A stretch of DNA of 6,375 bases from Gemmatimonadota bacterium (lineage in GTDB: Bacteria; Gemmatimonadota; Gemmatimonadetes; Gemmatimonadales; Gemmatimonadaceae), in assembly GCA_029884515.1 (NCBI GenBank), contig JAOUHR010000114.1, forward strand, positions 1-6,375, in the 5' to 3' direction. How positions within the stretch are numbered: position 1 is the stretch's first letter; the number at the start of each line of letters is the position of its first letter. Under the pieces are notes generated by a model. That model was not told the DNA's origin, ran no database searches, and saw only the letters and a list, made by a program, of their open reading frames with translations. The position numbers and the translations under genes are program-made. Shown piece after piece: positions 1 to 6,374 of the stretch.

Positions 1-460
1 CGGTGGAGGCCGCGACGATCGCCGTCGGGAGGTGGTGCGCGACCTCGAGCGCGAAGCTCGGCCCGGAGAGCGCGACGACCGGCCGCTCGCGCACCTCCTG
101 CGCGACCACGTCGGTCATCAGGGCGAGCCGCTCGCGCTCGATGCCCTTCGTGGCGACCACGAGGGTCGCTCCCGCCGGGATCCACCGCGCGGCGTCGCCC
201 GCGACCTTGCGCAGCACGTGCGAGGGCGGCGCGAACACCACGAGTTCCGCGCCGCTGCATGCGGTCTCGAGCACCGACGTCGCCTTGAGCGCCGTGTGCA
301 GCGAGACGCCGTCGAGGAACCGGCGGTTCTCGTTCTCCTTGTTCACCGATTCAGCGACGTCGGGCTCGTACGCCCAGAGCATCACCTCGTGCTCGTTCTC
401 CGCCAGCAGGTTGGCCAGCGCCGTGCCCCACGCCCCTGCTCCCACCACCGCGCATCTCAT
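1..460 (-). CDS. gpsA: Glycerol-3-phosphate dehydrogenase [NAD(P)+], N-terminal part (cut by window edge)
   Basis: Reduces dihydroxyacetone phosphate to sn-glycerol 3-phosphate, the backbone of phospholipids; a cytosolic enzyme. The first 153 residues are present, against about 330 for the whole family; the rest lies beyond position 1. The N-terminus is a Rossmann nucleotide-binding fold with GAGAWGTALA at residues 7-16. NRRFLDGV (45-52) is a conserved substrate-side segment. PSHVLR (79-84) and ATKGIE (103-108) follow, the latter carrying the expected catalytic Lys105. SGPSFALEV (132-140) and LPTAI (144-148) are also signatures of this family. The ATG at 460-458 is supported by a GGAGGG Shine-Dalgarno six bases upstream and by a 4-base ATGA overlap with the plsY stop codon. 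Its product is the direct substrate of PlsY, encoded just upstream, so adjacency makes metabolic sense. Family assignment is secure; only the missing C-terminal domain is untested. Confidence 0.95.
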   Translation of the reverse strand, partial: MRCAVVGAGAWGTALANLLAENEHEVMLWAYEPDVAESVNKENENRRFLDGVSLHTALKATSVLETACSGAELVVFAPPSHVLRKVAGDAARWIPAGATLVVATKGIERERLALMTDVVAQEVRERPVVALSGPSFALEVAHHLPTAIVAAST

Positions 461-1095
461 CGCGAGCCCTCCGTGGTCCGCGCGCCGAACCGCGGCTCGG
501 TGCCCTGCCGCAGACGCGCCATGTTCGACCGATGCGCCCAAAGTACGAAAGCGCTGACCACCACGCTCACGATGAAGAGCGGGGACCGCGCACCGGCGGT
601 GAGCGCCATCCCCACCGGCATCGCGATCGCGGCGCTGATCGAGGCCGCCGAGACGATCCGCGTGAGCGCGAAGGTGACCGCGAACGAGGCGAACGCCACG
701 CCGAAGGCCGTGGGCGCGAGGGCCGCGAAGACGCCGGCCGCCGTGGCGACCCCCTTCCCGCCGCCGCGCCACAGCAGGAACACCGGCTTGGCGTGCCCCG
801 CGATCGCGGCGACGCCGCAGGCGAGGCCCAGCCAGAGCGTCGTGTTCGCACCCCCGCCGACGTCCGCGTGGAAGAACCGCGGCAGCAGCGCCGCCGGCAG
901 CCCGCCCTTGAGGAAGTCGAGGACGAGCACCACGACCGCCGCACGGACCCCGAGGTTCCGGTGCACGTTCGTGGCACCGAGGTTCCCCGACCCGACGGTG
1001 CGCAGGTCCACCCCCTTGAGCCACCGTCCCGCGAGGTACGCGGTCGGGATCGACCCGATGACATACGCGAGCACGACGGCCAGCGCGGAGGGCAT
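457..1095 (-). CDS. plsY: Glycerol-3-phosphate acyltransferase PlsY
   Basis: Integral membrane enzyme that transfers an acyl group from acyl-phosphate (made by PlsX, not in this window) to position 1 of sn-glycerol 3-phosphate, giving lysophosphatidate. The 212-residue length fits the family. All three known motifs are visible: GSGNLGATNV (35-44) in the first cytoplasmic loop, GHAKPVF (100-106) running into GGGKGVAT (111-118), and AHRSNMARL (187-195) followed by GTE (198-200). Hydrophobic stretches suitable for membrane spans lie at about 4-24, 52-72, 86-104, 117-145 and 152-187. The second motif has three glycines before the Lys where I recall the common form having two. The ATG has a GAGGGA Shine-Dalgarno five bases upstream, inside the end of der, with one base between the der stop and this start. 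The stop overlaps the gpsA start (ATGA). It is the third gene of the DUF512-der-plsY-gpsA unit. Confidence 0.95.
   Translation of the reverse strand: MPSALAVVLAYVIGSIPTAYLAGRWLKGVDLRTVGSGNLGATNVHRNLGVRAAVVVLVLDFLKGGLPAALLPRFFHADVGGGANTTLWLGLACGVAAIAGHAKPVFLLWRGGGKGVATAAGVFAALAPTAFGVAFASFAVTFALTRIVSAASISAAIAMPVGMALTAGARSPLFIVSVVVSAFVLWAHRSNMARLRQGTEPRFGARTTEGSR
467..472 (-). promoter_or_regulatory. Ribosome binding site of gpsA
   Basis: GGAGGG on the minus strand, six bases before the gpsA ATG and lying inside the last codons of plsY. It is the clearest Shine-Dalgarno in the window. Together with the ATGA overlap it fixes the gpsA start and suggests re-initiation or coupling with plsY translation. 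Confidence 0.6.
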
Positions 1096-1096
1096 C

Positions 1097-2416
1097 TCAG
1101 TCCCTCACGCTCTTGCGCCGCATCAGGATGCGCAGCGGGTTGCCGTGGAATCCCCACTTCTCGCGGAAGCCGTTGTGCAGGTAGCGCACGTAGTGCTCCT
1201 GCACGAGTTCCGGGTGGTTGCCGAACACGGCGATCGCCGGCGGGGCGGTCTCCACCTGCGTGGCGTAGTTGAGCTTCACCTCGCGCCCGGCCGCCTGCGG
1301 GGGCTGGCGTCGCGCGAGCAGCTCACCAAGCGCTTCGTTCACGTCCGAGGTGGCGATGCGCTTGGCGCGCTCCGCTTCCACCTCGAGGATCACGTCGAGC
1401 ACCTTGTTCACCCGCTGCCCGGTGAGCGCGGAGGTGAAGAGGAAGGGGACGAACCTGAGGTAGGGCGCCTTCTCCGCACACTCCTTCTCGAACTTGGCCG
1501 ACGTCTTGTCGTCCTTGTCCTTGAGGTCCCACTTGTTCACGAGGATCACGAGCCCGCGGCCGGCCTCCCAGGCGAGTGTCGCGATCTTCAGGTCCTGGTT
1601 GTGCAGCCCTTCGGTGGCGTCGATCATCAACAGGCAGATGTCGGAGCGGTCAATCGCGCGGCGCGTGCGCAGCGAGGAGTAGAACTCGATCCCGTCGTCG
1701 ATCTTCGACTGGCGGCGCAGGCCAGCCGTGTCGATGAAGATGAACTCGCGGCCGTGGAACATGTACGGCGTGTCAATCGAGTCGCGCGTGGTACCCGAGA
1801 TCTCTGAGACCACGAGCCGCTCCTCGCCGAGGAGCTTGTTGATGAACGACGACTTGCCCACGTTCGGCCGGCCGACCACCGCGATGCGCAGCGCGTCGGA
1901 CTTGCCGTCGCCCTCGCTCGGCGGCAGGCGCCTCACCACGGCGTCGAGCAGGTCGCCGGAATTCTTGCCGTTGACCGCGGAGACCGGCATGGGGTCCCCT
2001 GCCCCGAGATTGAAGAACTCGAAGTAGTCGGTGCTCTTGGGGTCGTCCACCTTGTTGGCGACGAGGATCCAGGGTTTCTGCGAATTGCGCAGGAGGTCCA
2101 CGAGCCGCGCGTCGCTCGGATGCAGCCCCGCCTTCGCGTCGGCGACGAGCAGCATGAGGTCGGCCTCAGCGATCGCCTCCTTCACCTGGCGCTTGATCGC
2201 GACGTCCATCGGGAGGTCGGAGTCCTCGATGAGGCCGCCGGTGTCCACGAGCCAGAAGTCGCGGCCGTTCCACTGTGCAAGCGCGAAGTGCCGGTCTCGC
2301 GTCGTGCCCGCCTCCTCGCTCACGATCGCGGCGTCGTCGCCGATGAGCCGGTTGAAGAGCGCCGACTTGCCGACGTTCGGGCGCCCGACGAGCGCGACGA
2401 CCGGGATGTCGCTCAT
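1097..2416 (-). CDS. der: Ribosome-associated double GTPase Der (EngA)
   Basis: Cytosolic GTPase required for maturation of the 50S ribosomal subunit; 439 residues, typical for the family. Two tandem GTPase domains are followed by a KH-like domain. Domain 1 has the P-loop GRPNVGKSALFNRL (11-24), switch region GTTRDRH (37-43), DTGGL (58-62), NKVD (121-124) and a G5-like SAVNG (146-150). Domain 2 has GRPNVGKSSFINKL (182-195), GTTRDSID (208-215), DTAGLR (229-234), NKWDL (294-298) and TSALTG (328-333). The KH-like domain follows from about residue 350, including IAVFGNHPE (395-403) and a basic tail ending RRKSVRD. The linker between the G domains is short. The ATG at 2416-2414 is chosen because the P-loop begins ten residues later and because it overlaps the upstream DUF512 stop as ATGA. 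The frame stays open far upstream (to 3277), but that part is only a shadow of the DUF512 gene. All GTPase motifs look intact. Confidence 0.98.
   Translation of the reverse strand: MSDIPVVALVGRPNVGKSALFNRLIGDDAAIVSEEAGTTRDRHFALAQWNGRDFWLVDTGGLIEDSDLPMDVAIKRQVKEAIAEADLMLLVADAKAGLHPSDARLVDLLRNSQKPWILVANKVDDPKSTDYFEFFNLGAGDPMPVSAVNGKNSGDLLDAVVRRLPPSEGDGKSDALRIAVVGRPNVGKSSFINKLLGEERLVVSEISGTTRDSIDTPYMFHGREFIFIDTAGLRRQSKIDDGIEFYSSLRTRRAIDRSDICLLMIDATEGLHNQDLKIATLAWEAGRGLVILVNKWDLKDKDDKTSAKFEKECAEKAPYLRFVPFLFTSALTGQRVNKVLDVILEVEAERAKRIATSDVNEALGELLARRQPPQAAGREVKLNYATQVETAPPAIAVFGNHPELVQEHYVRYLHNGFREKWGFHGNPLRILMRRKSVRD
1101..1106 (-). promoter_or_regulatory. Ribosome binding site of plsY
   Basis: GAGGGA on the minus strand, five bases before the plsY ATG and embedded in the final codons of der. 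It supports the chosen plsY start over later in-frame codons and fits coupled translation from der. Confidence 0.5.
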
Positions 2417-3723
2417 CGCCCCGCCCCGCTGGCCACGCCAGCCAGTCGCGCCGCGCCTTCCTGCTCGAGCACGTCGATGAAGTCGTACGAGGCATAGACC
2501 GGCATCGGCAGCGACTCGCGCACCGCGACGAAGGTCGCGTCGTCGAGGAAGATACCCGACTCGTTGATCGTCTCCGCCGGGATCAGTGCGAGGTCGAGGT
2601 CGGCGCGTCCCTCGAGTGCGCGCGTGATGTCCGCGCCGACGAGGAGGCCGGCGGTGGTCACCGTGGGGCCGAAGAGGGAGTTCACGGCGGGGATCACGTC
2701 GAAGGTGGCGCCGGTCGCGGCGGTGAGCTGTGCGATGAGGTCGGGCATGAGCGCGGCCATCGCCGAGCCGGTCACGACGCCGATGCGTCGGCCATCGAGG
2801 CGCGGCAACCGGTCGAGGCCCGTGTGCAGGCGGTCGCGCAAGGAGCGCACCGCGCCCACGCCGTTCTCGATCTGCGCGAAGTCCCGGTAGTGCGCCGTGG
2901 GCGGCAGCTCGCGGCGGGCGAGGAGGTAGAGCTCGTCCGAGCCGTAGACCCACGGCTCCCCACGCTCGCGCTCGGCACGCCCCGCCCAGCGCTCGACCGT
3001 ATCGAGGATCCGCCCCGCGTTCGCCTGGTCCATCGAGGCACCCGTGTAGATGTGGGAGAACTGGGTGAGTCCCACGGGAACGAGCGCCACGGAGAGGCAG
3101 GCGTCGTCGAAGGCGTAGAGGTCGCGCATCGACTCCTCGAGCACATCGCCGTCGTTGAGCCCCGGCACCACCACCATCTGGCCGTGGAACTGGATGCCCC
3201 CCTCGGTGAGCCGCATGAGCTGCTCGAGGATGTTCGGCACGCGCGGGTTGTTGAGGAGCTTCTTCCGCGCCTCCCACGGCGTCGCGTGCACCGAGACGTA
3301 GAGCGGTGAGAGCCGGTACTCGAGGATCCGCGCGAAATCGCGCTCCTTCAGGTTCGAGAGCGTCGCGAAGTTCCCGTACGCGAACGAGAGCCGGTAGTCG
3401 TCGTCGCGGATGTAGAGCGGCTTCCGCAGGCCCTTGGGCAGGCCCTCGATGAAGCAGAACTCGCAGCGATTCGCGCAGCGTCGCACGTTCGGCGGTTCGA
3501 GCTCCACGCCCATCGGGTCGGCGCCGTCCCGCTCGATCTCGAACAGGACGTGCTCCCCGTCGGGGAGCCTGGCCTCCAGTTCGAAGGCATCGTCCGCGGT
3601 GAGGAACTCCCAGTCGAGGAAATCGTCGAGGGCGCGGCCGTCCACGGCGATCAGCTCCGTGCCCGGGACGATCCCGAGTTCGGAGGCGATGCTCTCAGGC
3701 TGGACGCGGAGGACGCGGACCAT
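2413..3723 (-). CDS. PDZ-radical SAM-DUF512 protein, function unknown
   Basis: A 436-residue protein in three parts. Residues 1-65 resemble a PDZ-like domain (RVLRVQPESIASELGI, then GTELIAVDGR). Residues 80-300 form a radical SAM region with the CX3CX2C cluster motif at Cys83, Cys87 and Cys90, followed by LPKGLRKPLYIRDDDYRLSF (95-114) and GNFATLSNL (117-125), which are hallmarks of this family. Residues from about 305 form the DUF512 domain, with GVVTGSAMA (315-323), TVTTAGLLVG (354-363) and IFLDD (391-395). The cluster motif implies a 4Fe-4S centre and SAM cleavage; the reaction and substrate are not established. I chose the ATG at 3723, 22 codons into the longest frame. The extra upstream stretch starts with TTG and reads through a terminator hairpin and its T run. 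No strong Shine-Dalgarno precedes it. It heads the der-plsY-gpsA unit and overlaps der by ATGA. From memory, the same neighbourhood occurs in Firmicutes. Confidence 0.92.
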   Translation of the reverse strand: MVRVLRVQPESIASELGIVPGTELIAVDGRALDDFLDWEFLTADDAFELEARLPDGEHVLFEIERDGADPMGVELEPPNVRRCANRCEFCFIEGLPKGLRKPLYIRDDDYRLSFAYGNFATLSNLKERDFARILEYRLSPLYVSVHATPWEARKKLLNNPRVPNILEQLMRLTEGGIQFHGQMVVVPGLNDGDVLEESMRDLYAFDDACLSVALVPVGLTQFSHIYTGASMDQANAGRILDTVERWAGRAERERGEPWVYGSDELYLLARRELPPTAHYRDFAQIENGVGAVRSLRDRLHTGLDRLPRLDGRRIGVVTGSAMAALMPDLIAQLTAATGATFDVIPAVNSLFGPTVTTAGLLVGADITRALEGRADLDLALIPAETINESGIFLDDATFVAVRESLPMPVYASYDFIDVLEQEGAARLAGVASGAGR

Positions 3724-3760
3724 CGGAAGGCGGCAGGGTGCGGACGGAGAGAGCGAGGAC

Positions 3761-3783
3761 AAAAAAAGCCGCGGTTGGCGGCT
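3761..3783 (-). terminator. Rho-independent terminator downstream of larC
   Basis: On the minus strand AGCCGC, a 5-base loop (CAACC) and GCGGCT form a perfect 6-bp GC-rich stem, and the last T of the stem begins a run of seven Ts. The reverse strand would show A residues before the stem instead, so it works leftwards, at the end of the larC transcript about 94 bases past the larC stop. It ends 37 bases before the DUF512 start. The run of A/T stands out sharply in this GC-rich sequence. Confidence 0.75.
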
Positions 3784-3785
3784 CA

Positions 3786-3799
3786 ATCAAGTTATCAAG
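3786..3799. repeat. Short direct repeat ATCAAG-TT-ATCAAG
   Basis: Two copies of the 6-mer ATCAAG on the plus strand at 3786-3791 and 3794-3799, two bases apart, overlapping the candidate promoter region and next to the terminator stem. It could be a small operator or chance in an AT-rich patch; nothing else supports a function. Confidence 0.3.
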
Positions 3800-3817
3800 C
3801 GAGAGTCCGGAAAGCAA
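3789..3817 (-). promoter_or_regulatory. Weak candidate promoter for the DUF512-der-plsY-gpsA unit
   Basis: Because a terminator precedes the DUF512 gene, a promoter is expected nearby. The best sigma-70-like pair I see is TTGCTT (3817-3812) and TAACTT (3794-3789), separated by exactly 17 bases in an unusually AT-rich patch. Each hexamer matches only three consensus positions. The predicted transcript start would fall at about 3782, at the edge of the terminator stem. Treat as a guess; a promoter between 3724 and 3760 or read-through from larC are alternatives. Confidence 0.2.
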
Positions 3818-3876
3818 GGAACGACAGGGACTTCCGCACGATCTTCCCCTCCCTGCTCACTGTGCTCCGAGGCGCA

Positions 3877-5091
3877 CTACTCCGTGCGCCGCGCAGTCTC
3901 GCTGATCTCCGACATCGGACGCCCCGTCGCACGGGCGGCGCGCGCCACGTCGTCGAACTCGGGCTTCGCGCGCGTGGAGCCGTCCGGAAGGGTCACCACC
4001 TTGAGGCCGACCGGCTGTCCGAACACGCTCACCTCGCGATGTGTCCGCGGCAGGGCGCGCCGCACCACGGTGCTGCGCCGCACCCCGATGGTCGTGCTCT
4101 CCCGGAGCAGGAGGTCCTCCAGCGCCGGAGCCTCCGCGGGCGTGCAGAGGACCTCGATTCGCGTGCCCGGGCGTCCCTTCTTCATCGTCGTGTGCAGCAG
4201 CACCACGTCCAGCGCCCCCGCATCGCGCAGGCGGTCGGTCACGCCAGCGAGCAGTTCGCCGGTGATGTCGTCGAGGTCGCAGGCGAGGAGCACCAGTTGT
4301 TCCACGGTTCCGGTGCCTGCAGCACCGGGTCCAGAGGCCCCGGGTACGGGTCGGCCGGCGCCCGCCGTCCCCGGGCCCGCGTCCGCGATCACGATCCGGA
4401 GCGCATTCGCCCGGTCCGTGAACTCCTTCGTGCCCGCGCCGAACCCACTGGATCGCGGAACGTACTCCCCGGGCGGCGCGCCCACACTCAGCACGCGCAC
4501 GAGGGCCGCTCCCGTGGGGGTCACCAGCTCACCCGACCCCTCCGGCCCGGGTCGCACCGGCAACCCTTCGAGGAGGCGCAGCGTCGCCGCCGTCGGCACC
4601 GCCATTCGTCCGTGCGCCGTGTCCACGAAGCCGTCGCCGAGTGGGATCGTCCCGCAGAACACACGCTCCACCCCGAGCTTCTCAAGCCCCCAGATGGCGC
4701 CCACGATGTCGAGGATCGCGTCGACGCTGCCGACCTCGTGCAGGTGCACCTTCTCCACCGTGGTGCCGTGGATCGCCGCTTCGCACTCGGTGATGAGCGT
4801 GAAGGCCGCGATCGCCTTCGCCTTGACGGCATCCGGGGCGGGCGTGGCCTCGACGATCGCACGGATGTGCTTCAGGTGCCGCCCATGCGGCTGCGGCGGA
4901 ATGCCGAAATCCACCTTTCGGCAGGCGATCTCGCCGCGCGACACCGTCGAGATCCGCACCGTCACACCCTCGATGCCGAGCGTCGCGGGGAGCGTGGAGA
5001 GGAACGCTTCTTCGAGCCCGGCGTCCAGGAGGGCGCCGAGGAACATGTCTCCCGAGATTCCGGAAAAGGGGTCGAGGATCGCGATGCGCAC
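3877..5091 (-). CDS. larC: Nickel-pincer cofactor nickel-insertion protein LarC
   Basis: LarC is known as a CTP-dependent cyclometallase that inserts nickel into the pyridinium bis-thiocarboxylate mononucleotide made by LarB and LarE, giving the NPN cofactor of lactate racemase LarA and related racemases/epimerases. The product here is 404 residues, full length. The LarC1 half (1-237) shows DPFSGISGDMFLGALLDAG (7-25), GRHLKHI (70-76), VHLHEVGSVDAILDIVG (115-131), MAVPTAATL (163-171) and ELVTPTGAAL (188-197). The LarC2 half (263-404) shows CDLDDITGEL (271-280), MKKGRPGT (303-310), ESTTIGVR (331-338) and AKPEFDDV (375-382). A Gly/Ala/Pro-rich linker joins them at 238-262. The start is GTG at 5091-5089, followed at once by the conserved MRIAILDPF-type N-terminus; an in-frame TAG lies four codons upstream, so no earlier start is plausible. 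No clear Shine-Dalgarno is visible. larA, larB and larE are not in the window. It lies 65 bp after thrC and may share its transcript. Confidence 0.93.
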   Translation of the reverse strand: MRIAILDPFSGISGDMFLGALLDAGLEEAFLSTLPATLGIEGVTVRISTVSRGEIACRKVDFGIPPQPHGRHLKHIRAIVEATPAPDAVKAKAIAAFTLITECEAAIHGTTVEKVHLHEVGSVDAILDIVGAIWGLEKLGVERVFCGTIPLGDGFVDTAHGRMAVPTAATLRLLEGLPVRPGPEGSGELVTPTGAALVRVLSVGAPPGEYVPRSSGFGAGTKEFTDRANALRIVIADAGPGTAGAGRPVPGASGPGAAGTGTVEQLVLLACDLDDITGELLAGVTDRLRDAGALDVVLLHTTMKKGRPGTRIEVLCTPAEAPALEDLLLRESTTIGVRRSTVVRRALPRTHREVSVFGQPVGLKVVTLPDGSTRAKPEFDDVARAARATGRPMSEISETARRTE

Positions 5092-5114
5092 GAGGGGAAT
5101 CTACCGCGCGCCGT

Positions 5115-5151
5115 CGGTCGGCCAGGGGCGGCTCGTTGAACGGCCCGACCG
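5115..5151. repeat. Inverted repeat in the thrC-larC gap
   Basis: The plus strand carries CGGTCGG at 5115-5121 and its exact reverse complement CCGACCG at 5145-5151, with 23 bases between. With one bulged base the stem can extend two further pairs. There is no T run on either side, so it is not a classic intrinsic terminator. It could shape the thrC-larC message or be chance in GC-rich DNA. Confidence 0.3.
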
Positions 5152-5156
5152 GCCCG

Positions 5157-6296
5157 TCACCATCGGTAGCTCGCGCCCGAGCCGGTGTTGAACACCACCA
5201 CCTCCGCCCTCGTATCCATCCGCCCGGTGGCCACGAGCTGGCGCGCAGCCTCGAGCGCCGCGCCGCCCTCCGGCGCCGCGTCGATCCCGCTCTTGGACGC
5301 GAGCAGCAGGGTCCCGCTCCGGATCGCCTCTTCCGTCACGTCCTCGGCGCCGCCACCGCTGGCGCGCAGCGCGCGGAGCGTGAGCCGGTCGCCCAGCGGG
5401 CCCGGCACGCGCAGCCCGCTCGCGTGCGTCACCGGGTTCTCCCACGGCGTCGCCTTCTCCTCGCCGGCCTTGAACGCGCGCACGAGCGGCGCGCACCCCG
5501 CGGCCTGCGCGATGTACATCTTCGGCTTCTTGGTGCCGGCGGGGAGCCAGCCCCAGTCGAGCATCTCGCCCATCGCCTTCCAGATGCCGACCGTGCCTTC
5601 GCCGCCGCCCGTGGGGTACACGATCGCGTCCGGCAGGCGCCAGCCGAGCTGTTCGGCCACCTCGTACCCCATCGTCTTCATTCCTTCCACGCGGTAGGGC
5701 TCGCGCAGGGTGGCGACGTTGAAGAAGCCGCTCTCCTTCGCGAATGCCATCGTTGCCTTGCCCGCGTCGCCGATGTGCCCCTGCACGAGCTCGAGCTGCG
5801 CACCGAAGGCGCGGATGGATCCGATGATCGGCGGCGGCGTGGTCTCCGGCGCGTAGATGCGGCAGGGCATCTGCGCCGCCGCCGCGTAGGCCGCGAGCGC
5901 GATGCCGGCGTTGCCCGCCGTGGGCACACAGACGCCAGGGAGCTTGAGCGCCTTCGCGCGCGTCACCGCCATCATGAGGCCGCGCGCCTTGAAGCTCGCG
6001 GTGGGGTTGATCCCCTCGTCCTTCACCCAGAGCCTTCGCACGCCGATCGCCTTGGCGAGGTGCGGCAGCTCGATCATCGGCGTCATCCCCTCGCCGAGCG
6101 TCACGGCGGCCTCGCCGGCCTGGAGCGGGAGCGCAGCTCCATAGCGCCAGAGACTGGTCGCGCCCGTGACGTTCTCACGCGGTACCTTCGCGGCGTAGTG
6201 CACCATGAGGGGCTGGCCGCAGTCCGGACAGACGGACGCGAGCTGGGCGCCGTTGGGCTGGACGTAGGGGCAGACGGAGCAATGCAGGGTCCACAT
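5157..6296 (-). CDS. thrC: Threonine synthase (zinc-ribbon, PLP fold type II)
   Basis: Converts O-phospho-L-homoserine to L-threonine and phosphate, the last step of threonine biosynthesis, in the cytosol. The 379-residue protein begins with a zinc ribbon: Cys6, Cys9, Cys23 and Cys26 in a CX2C...CX2C arrangement, as in the archaeal-type threonine synthases. The PLP-binding core follows: VTLGEGMTPM (65-74), KDEGINPTASFKARG (92-106) with Lys103 as the expected Schiff-base lysine, PTAGNAGIALAAYAA (125-139) and PTGGGEGT (228-235) for the phosphate of PLP. FNTGSGASYRW ends the protein. The ATG at 6296 is right before the zinc ribbon. No Shine-Dalgarno is present; the 35 bases upstream are heptamer repeats plus a C run. 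The family also contains related PLP enzymes (for example cysteate synthase-like members), so the fold is certain and the substrate slightly less so. No other threonine-pathway gene is in view. Confidence 0.87.
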   Translation of the reverse strand: MWTLHCSVCPYVQPNGAQLASVCPDCGQPLMVHYAAKVPRENVTGATSLWRYGAALPLQAGEAAVTLGEGMTPMIELPHLAKAIGVRRLWVKDEGINPTASFKARGLMMAVTRAKALKLPGVCVPTAGNAGIALAAYAAAAQMPCRIYAPETTPPPIIGSIRAFGAQLELVQGHIGDAGKATMAFAKESGFFNVATLREPYRVEGMKTMGYEVAEQLGWRLPDAIVYPTGGGEGTVGIWKAMGEMLDWGWLPAGTKKPKMYIAQAAGCAPLVRAFKAGEEKATPWENPVTHASGLRVPGPLGDRLTLRALRASGGGAEDVTEEAIRSGTLLLASKSGIDAAPEGGAALEAARQLVATGRMDTRAEVVVFNTGSGASYRW

Positions 6297-6303
6297 TGGG
6301 GGG

Positions 6304-6331
6304 AGACGGTAGACGGTGGATGGTAGACGGT
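6304..6331. repeat. Four tandem 7-bp units upstream of thrC
   Basis: On the plus strand the units are AGACGGT, AGACGGT, GGATGGT and AGACGGT, head to tail without gaps; the third differs at two positions. Read with thrC they are ACCGTCT units ending 7 bases before the ATG, followed by CCCCCCA. The array fills the space where a ribosome binding site or promoter element would be expected. Confidence 0.85.
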
Positions 6332-6347
6332 AGTCAGGGCGGGAGGG

Positions 6348-6374
6348 CTACTGCTCCTCACCCTCCTGCTTATC
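6348..6374 (-). CDS. Possible last codons of a gene upstream of thrC
   Basis: One minus-strand frame reads DKQEGEEQ and then TAG at 6350-6348, a hydrophilic acidic tail like many protein C-termini. Only eight codons are visible and another minus frame is also open here, so this is weak. If real, the gene would end 51 bases before the thrC start. Confidence 0.2.
   Translation of the reverse strand, partial: DKQEGEEQ

Noticed and set aside
32..1807. A 591-codon open frame on the plus strand
   Set aside because: It is antisense to gpsA, plsY and der, which all have clear family motifs. Its translation is Arg/His/Glu-rich low-complexity sequence, as expected for a shadow in GC-rich coding DNA.
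2417..3277. Extension of der upstream to give a 726-residue protein
   Set aside because: The extra 287 residues are an out-of-frame, Arg-rich reading of the DUF512 gene. The Der family starts just before the first P-loop, at the ATGA overlap.
3724..3786. TTG start adding 21 residues to the DUF512 protein
   Set aside because: The added codons read through the terminator stem and T run and do not resemble the PDZ-like N-terminus, which begins at the ATG at 3723.
3825..3855. Inverted repeat CAGGGA / TCCCTG after larC
   Set aside because: Only six pairs with a 19-base loop and no extension in either direction; likely chance.
3434..5191. Long plus-strand open frames (585 and 529 codons) opposite larC and the DUF512 gene
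   Set aside because: They span two unrelated minus-strand genes and the intergenic terminator, have biased composition (Ser/Arg/Pro or Arg/His) and show no recognisable motif. Considered as an overlapping gene but unsupported.
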